From positions 186,001 to 250,000 of the forward strand of contig NZ_JAHKKG010000014.1 of NCBI RefSeq assembly GCF_018829635.1: a stretch of DNA of 64,000 nt, written 5' to 3'. Shown piece after piece: positions 43,405-51,511 of this stretch. Origin of the DNA: Paractinoplanes bogorensis. Lineage in GTDB: Bacteria; Actinomycetota; Actinomycetes; Mycobacteriales; Micromonosporaceae. A program made the translations under genes and the position numbers. A model generated the notes under the pieces. The model had not been told where the DNA came from. It searched no databases and worked only from the letters and a program-made list of their open reading frames with translations. How positions within the stretch are numbered: position 1 is the stretch's first letter; each line of letters starts with the position of its first letter.

Positions 43405-44816
43405 TGGACACCAGTGTGCCGGCCGCCGGTCTCGTCGCGTTCCTGCTGATCTTCGGCGTTTTCGGCGGCCCGTCCGACCCGGCCCCGGCGGCACGCTGGG
43501 TCGGCCTGGGCGTGCTGATCGGGCCGGCCCTTTCCGTGTACCCCCACCGGGGCGCGGCGGCCTGGGCGGCGGTACTCGGTGCGGTGCTCTGGACCCCGCT
43601 CGCCCTCAGCCCCGGCACGGTCATCGCCACCTGGTGTTACGCGGCGGTCGCGATCCTGGTCTCCCGCCTCGACCGCCCCACCGCACCGCTGCCCGTCCCC
43701 CATCGCAAACCCCCTTCCCCGTACGCGATCCCGCACGTCGCCGCCCCGGCCGAGGTGGCCGGGTTCGCGCTGTTGCTGACGGCCGCGGCCGGAGTGGTCT
43801 GGGTGGCCGTGAGTGACGCCGCCGTCCCGTGGCTGGCCGTCACCATCGCCGCCTTCACGCTCGGTTGTGCCCTGCTGGCGCGCGCCGTCCGGGCCCAGGC
43901 CGCCCTGCGCCGCCTGTTCCTGACTCCCCAGCCGGTGCACGCCGTCCGCGCGGTCGAGCAGGAGGGGTACGTGCACGTGCTGCTCCCCGCCGAGCACGGC
44001 GAGACGGCGTACGAGTTCGCCTTCGACGTCGCCGAGCCCGAACCTCGGCACGACGAGGACGACGTGCACACCGAAGCTGCGGTTCTCTACGGCGAACCTC
44101 GTACGGGAAGCTGGTGTGCCCTCGAGGTCGGCGACCGTCTGCATGTGCCGGTCGGGCCGGTGGGCGAGGTCATCGAGGTGCCCTACGACGTGGTCGAGGG
44201 CCTCCCCCGCGAGATCGAGGACGACGAGGAGCAGCTGGTCGACCCCGATTCGCTGCGCCCGGCCGACCGGGACGCCGACGCGTTCCAGCCGCGCGAGCAC
44301 CGGATCTCGCCGCAACGGGCCTGGGCCGCCACCATCGCCATCGGTCTCGGCGCCGCGCTCGCCCTGGCCGAGGCGGCCCAGCTGGCCGGGCTGCCGCGCG
44401 GCGTGCTGATCGCGGTGGCCGCCGTCGCCGCCGGGGCCGGATACGAGTTCGGGTGGCGCTCGCAGCTGCGGCCCCGGCTGCGCTGGCACGCGGGCGGCAT
44501 CGCGGCGATCGGTTTCCGCGGGCGCAACCGGGAACCGTGGGCGACCGACAGCGCGATCGTGCACGACGACGAGGGCACGGTGGTGCTGACCGCGGGCGAG
44601 GCCGTGCTCAACGTGCCGGTGCCCGCGCCCTGGCCGGCCCGCTCGCACCAGCGCACGGCCGACCAGCTGGTGGCCGCGCTGCGCGACACCCGGATCCGCG
44701 CGCTCGCGATCAGCCCCTTGCCGCCCCCGCCCGTGCTCGAGGTGCCGCGCCGCCCGGTGTTGCTGTTCGTGTTGTGGGCGGCCACGGTCGCCGCGACGTT
44801 GCTGATCGTGAACTAG
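43386..44816 (+). CDS. integral membrane protein, unknown
   Basis: 476 residues. Two or three hydrophobic segments near the N-terminus (about 12-90), two more about 118-160, then a soluble acidic region (about 175-310; EEQLVDPDSLRPADRDADAF), two helices (about 315-365) and a last helix at the C-terminus (about 455-475). I recognise no family. The start is uncertain: ATG 43386 lies in a stable hairpin with GGAG only 2 nt upstream; ATG 43398 is an alternative. Upstream is the beta-helix gene, downstream the molybdenum enzyme. Confidence 0.72.
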   Translation: MRWLMRVDTSVPAAGLVAFLLIFGVFGGPSDPAPAARWVGLGVLIGPALSVYPHRGAAAWAAVLGAVLWTPLALSPGTVIATWCYAAVAILVSRLDRPTAPLPVPHRKPPSPYAIPHVAAPAEVAGFALLLTAAAGVVWVAVSDAAVPWLAVTIAAFTLGCALLARAVRAQAALRRLFLTPQPVHAVRAVEQEGYVHVLLPAEHGETAYEFAFDVAEPEPRHDEDDVHTEAAVLYGEPRTGSWCALEVGDRLHVPVGPVGEVIEVPYDVVEGLPREIEDDEEQLVDPDSLRPADRDADAFQPREHRISPQRAWAATIAIGLGAALALAEAAQLAGLPRGVLIAVAAVAAGAGYEFGWRSQLRPRLRWHAGGIAAIGFRGRNREPWATDSAIVHDDEGTVVLTAGEAVLNVPVPAPWPARSHQRTADQLVAALRDTRIRALAISPLPPPPVLEVPRRPVLLFVLWAATVAATLLIVN

Positions 44817-44833
44817 CCGAAACACGACGCGCG

Positions 44834-44839
44834 TAGCGT
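44834..44839 (+). promoter_or_regulatory. leaderless -10 box TAGCGT
   Basis: TAGCGT ends 6 nt before GTG 44846 in the 29-bp gap after the membrane protein gene. It supports a separate leaderless transcript for the molybdenum hydroxylase genes. Confidence 0.5.
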
Positions 44840-44845
44840 ACTGAC

Positions 44846-45628
44846 GTGGACCTGCACACCGTCGCCGAAGTGGTCAGCCCGGCCGAGGTCGGCCAGTGGC
44901 GACCGGGTGACGCCTGGCTGGGCGGCGGCACGGCACTGTTCGGCGAGCCCCGGCCGCACCTGTCCCGGCTGCTCGACCTGACCACGGCCGGCTGGCCCGC
45001 CCTGACGGTCCGCGACGACGGCCTCGAGATCGCCGCCACCTGCACGATCGCCGAACTGGCGGCGAGCGGCTACGACATCGCCGAGAAGTGCTGCCACGCG
45101 TTCCTGGCCTCCTTCAAGATCTGGAACGTGGCGACCGTGGGCGGCAATCTGTGCGCCGCGCTGCCGGCCGGCCCGATGATCGCGCTGGGCGCCTCGCTCG
45201 GCGGATCGGTGCTGCTGCTCGGTCCCGGGGGTGAGCGGCGGGTGCCGGTGGCCGGGTTCGTGACCGGGGAGGGCACCACCGTGCTGACCGAGGGTGAGTT
45301 GCTGCGCTCGATGCATCTGCCCGCGAAGGCGCTCACCGCGAGGACGGCGTACCGGCAAGGCTCTCTGCATGCCCACGGACGCTCGGGCGTGCTGGTGATC
45401 GGGCGGCTCGACGGCGACGGCACGGTCGAGATCACCGTGACCGCGGCGACCCGACGGCCGTACGTGCTGACCTTCCCCGGGATGCCGGGCGCCGAGATCC
45501 TGTCGGTCGCGCTGACCGAGCGGATACCCGAGGACGCCTACGTCGACGACGTCCACGGACTACCCGCGTGGCGCCGGCACCTGACGCGTCTCTATGCCGA
45601 GCAGGTGCGGGTGGAGCTGGCGTCATGA
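44846..45628 (+). CDS. molybdenum hydroxylase FAD subunit (CoxM/XdhC-like)
   Basis: 260 residues from GTG. FAD_binding_5 features: AWLGGGTALFGEP (flavin contact, usually AGGT), ATVGGNLCAALPAGPMI (second FAD motif; the family reads ATxGGNL), and the C-terminal CO_deh_flav domain. It passes electrons from the Fe-S centres to FAD and then to the acceptor. ATGA overlap with the large fused subunit gene shows coupling, as in xanthine-dehydrogenase-type operons. Substrate unknown (purine, aldehyde or CO relatives). Confidence 0.9.
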   Translation: MDLHTVAEVVSPAEVGQWRPGDAWLGGGTALFGEPRPHLSRLLDLTTAGWPALTVRDDGLEIAATCTIAELAASGYDIAEKCCHAFLASFKIWNVATVGGNLCAALPAGPMIALGASLGGSVLLLGPGGERRVPVAGFVTGEGTTVLTEGELLRSMHLPAKALTARTAYRQGSLHAHGRSGVLVIGRLDGDGTVEITVTAATRRPYVLTFPGMPGAEILSVALTERIPEDAYVDDVHGLPAWRRHLTRLYAEQVRVELAS

Positions 45629-48267
45629 AGATCAACGGGACCGAGCACGACCAGACTCCCCGTCCGGGCCAGTGCCTGCGCACCTATCTGCGCGAACAGG
45701 GGGCGTACGGGGTCAAGAAGGGTTGTGACACCGGCGACTGCGGCGCCTGCACCGTGCACGTCGACGGCGTGCCGGTGCACTCGTGCGTCTACCCGGCGTT
45801 CCGGGCCGCCGACCGCAACATCACCACGGTCGAGGGGCTGGCCGGCGACGACGGTCTGCACCCGGTGCAGCAGCAGTTCCTCGACGCGCAGGGCTTCCAG
45901 TGCGGGTTCTGCACGGCCGGTCTGATCATGACGACGGCCGCCCTGACCGACGATCAGCGCGCCGATCTGCCGCGGGCGTTCAAGGGCAACCTCTGCCGCT
46001 GTACGGGGTATCGGGCCATCGCCGACGCGGTCGCGGGCGTGGTCAACGTGGCCGAACCTTCGACGGGCAAGGCGGTCGGCTCGAACCTGGGCGCTCCGGC
46101 CGGTCCGCAGGTGGTCACCGGCACCGCCCGCTACACGTTCGACCTCGACGTTCCGGATGTGCGGCATCTGAAGGTGCTGCGGTCGCCGCACCCGCATGCC
46201 CGGATTCTTTCCGTACGGACGGAAGCCGCGCTCGCCGTGCCCGGGGTCGAGCTCGTGCTCACCCACGCCGACGCGCCGGACGTCCGCTTCTCCACGGCCA
46301 TGCACGAGCGGGCGGAGGAGGACCCGGCCGACACCCGGGTACTCGACGACGTGGTGCGCTTCGCCGGGCAACGGGTCGCCGCCGTCGTAGCCACCAGCGA
46401 GGCCGCGGCCGAGGCGGGCATACGCGCCCTGGCCGTCGACTACGAGGTGCTGCCCGCGGTGCTCACCCCGGAGGAGGCGCTGGCCGGCGACGCCCCGCAA
46501 CTGCATCCCGGGGCGGCGGGCAACGTGGTCGCCGAACTGCACGCCGAGATGGGCGACACCGAGGCCGGATTCGCCGCGGCCGACGAGGTGTACGAGGGCA
46601 CGTTCCACACGCCGCGGGTGCAGCACGCCAGCCTGGAGACGCACGGCGCGACCGGCTGGCTCGACGACGACGGGCGGCTCGTGCTCCGGACCAGCTCGCA
46701 GACCCCGTTCCTGACCCGGCGGGCGCTGGCCCGGCTCTACGACCGGACCGACGACCAGGTGCGTGTGCTGACCGGCCGGGTCGGCGGCGGGTTCGGCGGC
46801 AAGCAGGAGATGCTGGTCGAGGATCTGGTCGCGCTGGCCGTGCTGCGCCTGGGGAAGCCGGTGCGGCACGAGTACACCCGGGCCGAGCAGTTCACGGCGG
46901 CCACCACCCGGCATCCATTCACGGTCACGGTCAAGGTGGGCGGACGGGCCGACGGCACGCTGACCGCGCTCCGGCTGACGGTCGTCTCCAACACCGGGGC
47001 GTACGGGAATCACGGTCCGGCGGTGATGTTCCACGGCTGCCACGAGTCGATCGCCGTCTACCGCTGCGCCAACATGCGGACCGACGCGCAGTGCGTCTAC
47101 ACGAACACCGTGCCCGCGGGCGCGTTCCGGGGCTACGGGCTCGGGCAGGTCTCGTTCGCGGTCGAGTCGGCGCTCGACGAGCTGGCCCGGCGGCTCGGCG
47201 TCGACCCGGTCGCGCTCCGCGAGATCAACATCGTGCGCGCGGGCGACCACCTGACCGCGCCGGGCGACCATGCCGACGATCTGACCATCGCCTCGTACGG
47301 GCTCGATCAGTGCCTCGGCCACATCCGGGAGGCCGCGGCCGCCCCGGTCGAGCCGGCGCCCGCGGGCTGGCTGACCGGCGACGGCATGGCCATCACGATG
47401 ATCGCGGCCGGTCCGCCCGGCGGCCACTACGCCGACGCGACGGCGACGCTGCGCCCGGACGGGCGGTTCGAGATCGCGGTCGGGACGGCCGAGTTCGGCA
47501 ACGGCAGCACGACCGTGCACGCGCAGATCGCCGCCGACGCGCTGGGCACCACGCCCGACCGGATCGTCGTGCGGCAGTCCGACACCGACGTGGTCCGGCA
47601 CGACACCGGCGCGTTCGCCTCGACCGGCGTGGTCGTGGCGGGCCAGGCGGTGCTGCACGCGACCCGCGGGCTGAACGCGAAGCTGCGGGACGCGGCGGGT
47701 GGCGGCGAGCTCACCGAGGCGGTGCTCGAACGGCTGGCCGCGGGCGGGTTCACGGCCGAGGGGCACTGGGGCGGCAGCCCGCGGTCGGTGGCGTTCAACG
47801 CCCAGTGGTTCCGGGTCGCGGTCGACCCCGACACCGGCGAGCTGCGGATCCTGCGCAGCGTGCACAGCGCCGACGCGGGCACGGTGATGAACCCGCTGCA
47901 GTGCCGCGGGCAGGTCGAGGGCGGGGTGGCCCAGGCGCTCGGGGCGACGCTGGCCGAGCACGTCGACATCGGCGCCGACGGGCACGTCACCACGGCCGGG
48001 TTCCGGCAGTATCACCTGCCCACGTTCGCCGACGTGCCGCGTACGGAGGTGCTGTTCGCCGACACCGACGACGCGATCGGGCCGCTGGGCGCGAAGTCGA
48101 TGAGCGAGAGCCCGTACAACCCGGTCGCCCCGGCGCTGGCCAATGCGGTCCGGGACGCGACCGGCGTACGGATGACGGAACTGCCCCTCACCCGCGACCG
48201 GATCTGGACGGCTCTGCAGCGGGCCGGTGCGCCTGCGGTTCGGCCATCACCGGGAGCACCATCGTGA
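45625..48267 (+). CDS. fused Fe-S and molybdopterin subunit of a xanthine-dehydrogenase-family hydroxylase
   Basis: 880 residues combining two subunits that are often separate. N-terminal 2Fe-2S ferredoxin domain with Cys34, Cys39, Cys42 and Cys54 (CDTGDCGAC...C), a second 2Fe-2S helix domain with CGFC and CRCTGY (about 95-135), then the molybdopterin domains (about 160-870): GGFGGKQE, PAGAFRGYGLGQ, and GAKSMSESPYNP with the likely catalytic Glu. The active motif differs from the usual GxGEPP. ATG 45625 overlaps the FAD gene stop. It lacks the AYxxR-type CO dehydrogenase signature, so purine or aldehyde oxidation is more likely. Its 3' end overlaps a kinase gene by 80 bp. Confidence 0.9.
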   Translation: MKINGTEHDQTPRPGQCLRTYLREQGAYGVKKGCDTGDCGACTVHVDGVPVHSCVYPAFRAADRNITTVEGLAGDDGLHPVQQQFLDAQGFQCGFCTAGLIMTTAALTDDQRADLPRAFKGNLCRCTGYRAIADAVAGVVNVAEPSTGKAVGSNLGAPAGPQVVTGTARYTFDLDVPDVRHLKVLRSPHPHARILSVRTEAALAVPGVELVLTHADAPDVRFSTAMHERAEEDPADTRVLDDVVRFAGQRVAAVVATSEAAAEAGIRALAVDYEVLPAVLTPEEALAGDAPQLHPGAAGNVVAELHAEMGDTEAGFAAADEVYEGTFHTPRVQHASLETHGATGWLDDDGRLVLRTSSQTPFLTRRALARLYDRTDDQVRVLTGRVGGGFGGKQEMLVEDLVALAVLRLGKPVRHEYTRAEQFTAATTRHPFTVTVKVGGRADGTLTALRLTVVSNTGAYGNHGPAVMFHGCHESIAVYRCANMRTDAQCVYTNTVPAGAFRGYGLGQVSFAVESALDELARRLGVDPVALREINIVRAGDHLTAPGDHADDLTIASYGLDQCLGHIREAAAAPVEPAPAGWLTGDGMAITMIAAGPPGGHYADATATLRPDGRFEIAVGTAEFGNGSTTVHAQIAADALGTTPDRIVVRQSDTDVVRHDTGAFASTGVVVAGQAVLHATRGLNAKLRDAAGGGELTEAVLERLAAGGFTAEGHWGGSPRSVAFNAQWFRVAVDPDTGELRILRSVHSADAGTVMNPLQCRGQVEGGVAQALGATLAEHVDIGADGHVTTAGFRQYHLPTFADVPRTEVLFADTDDAIGPLGAKSMSESPYNPVAPALANAVRDATGVRMTELPLTRDRIWTALQRAGAPAVRPSPGAPS

Positions 48268-50185
48268 AGGTGCTCCCCTGCCCCAGCTCGGAGCGGGCGG
48301 TCACGGTACCGCCGTGGTCGTTGACGATGTTGCGCACGATGGCCAGGCCCAGTCCGTTGCCCTGCACGGCCTGATCCATCGCGTTGGCCGCCCGGTGGAA
48401 CGGGGTGAACAGCCCCGGCACGTCGTCGGCCGGGATGCCGATGCCGGTGTCCGAGACGGTGACCACGGCCCGGTCGTCGACCCGGGTCAGCCGGCATTCG
48501 AGGTGACCGCCGGGCGCGGTGAACTTGACCGCATTGTCGAGCAGGTGGCGGACGGCCCGTTCGAGCTGGGCGGCGTCGCCGCGGACCCAGGCCGGCTCGG
48601 TCGACAGCTCGCACCGCAGGTCCTTGGCCCGCGCGGCGACCCCCAGCGTCGCGTGCACCTGGCCGATCAGCCGGGCCAGGTCGACCGGCAGCGTCTCGGC
48701 GCCCGAGCGGTCGTTCGTCCGGTCGAGCAGCAGCAGGTCGTCGACCGTGGCCTCGAGCCGGTGGGCGTTGCGCAGGATCGCGTCGATGCCCCGCTTCTGC
48801 ACCCGGGACAGGCCCCGCGCGTGCTCCGGGTTGTCGGTCAGGTCCTCGGACAGCATCTCGCTGTAGCCCAGGATGCTGGTCAGCGGCGTACGCAGCTCGT
48901 GGGTGACGGTGGCGACGAAGACGTCCTTCTGCTCGTCGAGCACCCGCAGCTCGTTGATCAGCCGGGCCTGGCGCAGCCGCAGGCGCTCCTGGTGGGCCGC
49001 GTGGTCGACCTCGCGGGCCAGGCCGATCAGCAGCCGGGACTCCTCCTCGGACCACGGACGCCCGGCCCGGATCAGGCAGATCAGCCCGGGCGGGCAGCCG
49101 GCGTCACCGCTGAGCGGGATGACCAGGCCGCCGGCGAGCTGACCGGGCCGCAGCGCGCTGCCCGGGGCGCACGAGCGGGCCTGCTCGTCGATCGCCGGAT
49201 CCAGCGGCGGGGCGCCGGCCGGCCAGGTGATCGCGATCGGCACACCGGCCTGGATCGTGATCCGGCTGTGCAGCACGTCGGCGCCCAAGGTGGTGCCGAT
49301 CATGTCGGCGATCCGCCAGGCCGACTGCTCCGGCTCGGCGTCCTCCTGCAACTGCAGCGTGACGGCCTGCCGCAGCTCGATCCGGGCCACCCGGGCCTTC
49401 TCGGCGCTGAGCAGGCGCTCGGTCTCGGCCGCGAGGTCGTTCAGGGTGCCCGCGACCGCACGCAGCTCGCCCGGCCCGGCCGGGGTGGTCCGGGCGGTCA
49501 GGTCGCCGTCGGCCAGGCGGCGCAGGGTGAGCCGGATGTGTTCGAGCGGGACCAGCAGGTGCCGCTGATGCAGCAGGGCCAGGCCCAGCCCGGCCGCCAC
49601 GACCAGGCAGGCGAGCCCGGCGAAGAGCAGGGTGACGAACTCGGCCCCGGCCCGCTCGTGCTCGCCGGCCAGCCGCTCGAAGCTCTCGACGGCGGCGAAG
49701 ACGTCCGCGTTGGCCGTGCGGAGCTGGTCGAACAGGTCCTTGCCGCGGGCCGCCCGGGCGGCGTCGTCGTCGGGCACGCCCGCGTTCACGATCGGGATGG
49801 CGTAGTCGTAGAGCCAGCCCTCGGCCGCCTGCCGTTCGACCTCCAGCAGCCGGGCCGTCTCGGCGTCGAGCGGGTCGGCCACCAGCCGGTCGAGGGCGCT
49901 GAAGGCGCCGGCCCGGCCGCTGGTGTAGGGCTGCAGGAACGCCGTGTCACCGGTCAGCTGGAACCCGCGGATGCCGGTCTCGGCGTCGGTCATGTACTGC
50001 AGCACGGCCCGGTTGGTGTCCCGGGCGACGTCGATCCGGGCGCCGCGCTCCTCGTGCTGCGTGCGGGCCCGCTCGGTCACCACGAAGTTGGCCACGATCA
50101 GGGCCAGGAAGAGCAGGAGCAGCACCGCGAACCCGCCCGCCACCCGGTATTTCAGCCTCGTGAGGGCGAACCGCTGGAAGATCAT
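48188..50185 (-). CDS. CHASE3-HAMP sensor histidine kinase
   Basis: 665 residues. Membrane helix (about 16-38), an extracellular CHASE3-like helical domain (about 40-185: MTDAETGIRGFQLTGDTAFL), a second helix (about 190-215), HAMP (about 215-270), a GAF-like region, a HisKA domain with phosphoacceptor His in VTHELRTPLTSILGYSEML, and an ATPase domain (LLDNAVKFTAPGG, DTGIGIP, GNGLGLAIV). ATG 50185 overlaps the upstream kinase gene's stop (ATGA). No response regulator adjoins. The C-terminal coding end overlaps the molybdenum enzyme gene by 80 bp in antisense. Confidence 0.9.
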   Translation of the reverse strand: MIFQRFALTRLKYRVAGGFAVLLLLFLALIVANFVVTERARTQHEERGARIDVARDTNRAVLQYMTDAETGIRGFQLTGDTAFLQPYTSGRAGAFSALDRLVADPLDAETARLLEVERQAAEGWLYDYAIPIVNAGVPDDDAARAARGKDLFDQLRTANADVFAAVESFERLAGEHERAGAEFVTLLFAGLACLVVAAGLGLALLHQRHLLVPLEHIRLTLRRLADGDLTARTTPAGPGELRAVAGTLNDLAAETERLLSAEKARVARIELRQAVTLQLQEDAEPEQSAWRIADMIGTTLGADVLHSRITIQAGVPIAITWPAGAPPLDPAIDEQARSCAPGSALRPGQLAGGLVIPLSGDAGCPPGLICLIRAGRPWSEEESRLLIGLAREVDHAAHQERLRLRQARLINELRVLDEQKDVFVATVTHELRTPLTSILGYSEMLSEDLTDNPEHARGLSRVQKRGIDAILRNAHRLEATVDDLLLLDRTNDRSGAETLPVDLARLIGQVHATLGVAARAKDLRCELSTEPAWVRGDAAQLERAVRHLLDNAVKFTAPGGHLECRLTRVDDRAVVTVSDTGIGIPADDVPGLFTPFHRAANAMDQAVQGNGLGLAIVRNIVNDHGGTVTARSELGQGSTFTMVLPVMAEPQAHRPAAEPSRSGRG

Positions 50186-51471
50186 GAGACAGCCGCCGCG
50201 TGCTGCCCGACCGGCAGCGTGAAGACGACCGTCGTCCCCCCGCCCGGTGTCTCCGCCGCCACGATCCGCCCGCCGTGCCGGTCGACGATCCGCTGGCAGG
50301 TCGATAGGCCGATGCCGTGCCCCCGGCCCGAACCGGGGTCGACCTGCGTGAACATGTCGAAGACTTTTTCGCGCTGGGCCTTGGGGATGCCGACCCCGTT
50401 GTCGGCCACGCTCACCCGCCACTGCCCGCCGTCGTGCCGCGCGCTGACCTCGATGTGGCACGGCCGGTCGGGCCGGCGGTACTTGAGCGAGTTGCCGATC
50501 AGGTTCTGCAGCAGCTGCCGGATCAGGGTCGGATCGGCGTCGATCGTCGGCAGGTCCGGCTGCACCACCACGGTCGCCCCGTCCAGGCTGCCGCGCAGGT
50601 CGGTGAGGGCCTGCTCGACCAGATCGCCGAGCGCTGCGGGCTCGGGCCGGCACGGGGCATGACCGGCCCGCGCATACAGGAGCAGCGCCGTGATCAGGCG
50701 CTGCATCCGGCCGATGGCCCGCGTCGACGACCCGATCCAGCGGGCCGACTCCGGATCGGCGCGGGCGACCCGCTCCTCGATCAGCTCCAGATAGCCGTTG
50801 ACCACGGTCAGCGGGGCGGCCAGGTCGTGGCTGACCACGCCGGCGAACTGCTCCAGCTCCCGGTTGGAGCGCCGCAGCTCGACGATGGTGGCCTTCTTCT
50901 CGGCGTGCGCCCGGCCCAGGTCGGCGTGCGCGACCTCGAGCTCCTCGTGCTGCTCGCGCACCTCGGACGCCAGCTCGGCGTTGGCCCGGGCCTGGCGGCG
51001 GCGCTCGAACAGGGCCACGATCACCTCGGCCAGGTCCTTGAGCCGCGCGATCTGCTCGTCGGTCAGCTCGTGCCGCTCGGTGTGGAAGACGCAGAGCGAG
51101 CCGAGCGCGTAGCCCTGCGGTGTGACCAGCGGGGCCGAGAAGTAGAACCGGACCCGGCCCAGCAGACCGGTGACCCAGGGGTTGAACGCGAACGCCAGGT
51201 CGAGGCCGGCGTCCGGCAGATAGGTGACCTCACCCGTCTCGAACCGGACGGCGCACATCGAATCGGACCGCGCGGTGTCGGAGCCCTCGAACCCGTGCGT
51301 GGTCAGCTGGCACTGCCGGCTCTCGTCGATCAGGTTGAGCGTCGCGTTGGGCACTCCCGCCACCAGGGCCGCCACCCGCACCACGGCTTCCAGCTCGTCG
51401 CCCGCAGGGGTGTCGAGCAGCTCGTACTCGTGCAGGGCGGCCAGGCGTCGCTGCTCGTGGGCGGCGGTCAC
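50182..51471 (-). CDS. cytoplasmic GAF-domain histidine kinase
   Basis: 429 residues from GTG. A GAF domain (about 20-165: NATLNLIDESRQCQLTTHGF, LGSLCVFHTERHELT), a coiled coil (about 165-215), a HisKA domain with SHDLAAPLTVVNGYLE (His at about 222) and an ATPase domain (LLQNLIGNSLKYRR, DNGVGIPKAQREKVFDMFTQ, GHGIGLSTCQRIV), as in phytochrome-type kinases. No membrane helix. It is followed at once by the CHASE3 kinase gene (ATGA). Two kinases without a receiver suggest a phosphorelay partner elsewhere. Confidence 0.9.
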   Translation of the reverse strand: MTAAHEQRRLAALHEYELLDTPAGDELEAVVRVAALVAGVPNATLNLIDESRQCQLTTHGFEGSDTARSDSMCAVRFETGEVTYLPDAGLDLAFAFNPWVTGLLGRVRFYFSAPLVTPQGYALGSLCVFHTERHELTDEQIARLKDLAEVIVALFERRRQARANAELASEVREQHEELEVAHADLGRAHAEKKATIVELRRSNRELEQFAGVVSHDLAAPLTVVNGYLELIEERVARADPESARWIGSSTRAIGRMQRLITALLLYARAGHAPCRPEPAALGDLVEQALTDLRGSLDGATVVVQPDLPTIDADPTLIRQLLQNLIGNSLKYRRPDRPCHIEVSARHDGGQWRVSVADNGVGIPKAQREKVFDMFTQVDPGSGRGHGIGLSTCQRIVDRHGGRIVAAETPGGGTTVVFTLPVGQHAAAVS

Positions 51472-51511
51472 TTCGTTCAGTTCGGCAGCAAACCCGAAGA
51501 AACTGAGTCAA

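Noticed and set aside
45592-48015. 807-codon minus-strand frame over the molybdenum enzyme
   Set aside because: Antisense to an enzyme with all Cys and Moco motifs; no motif in the shadow.
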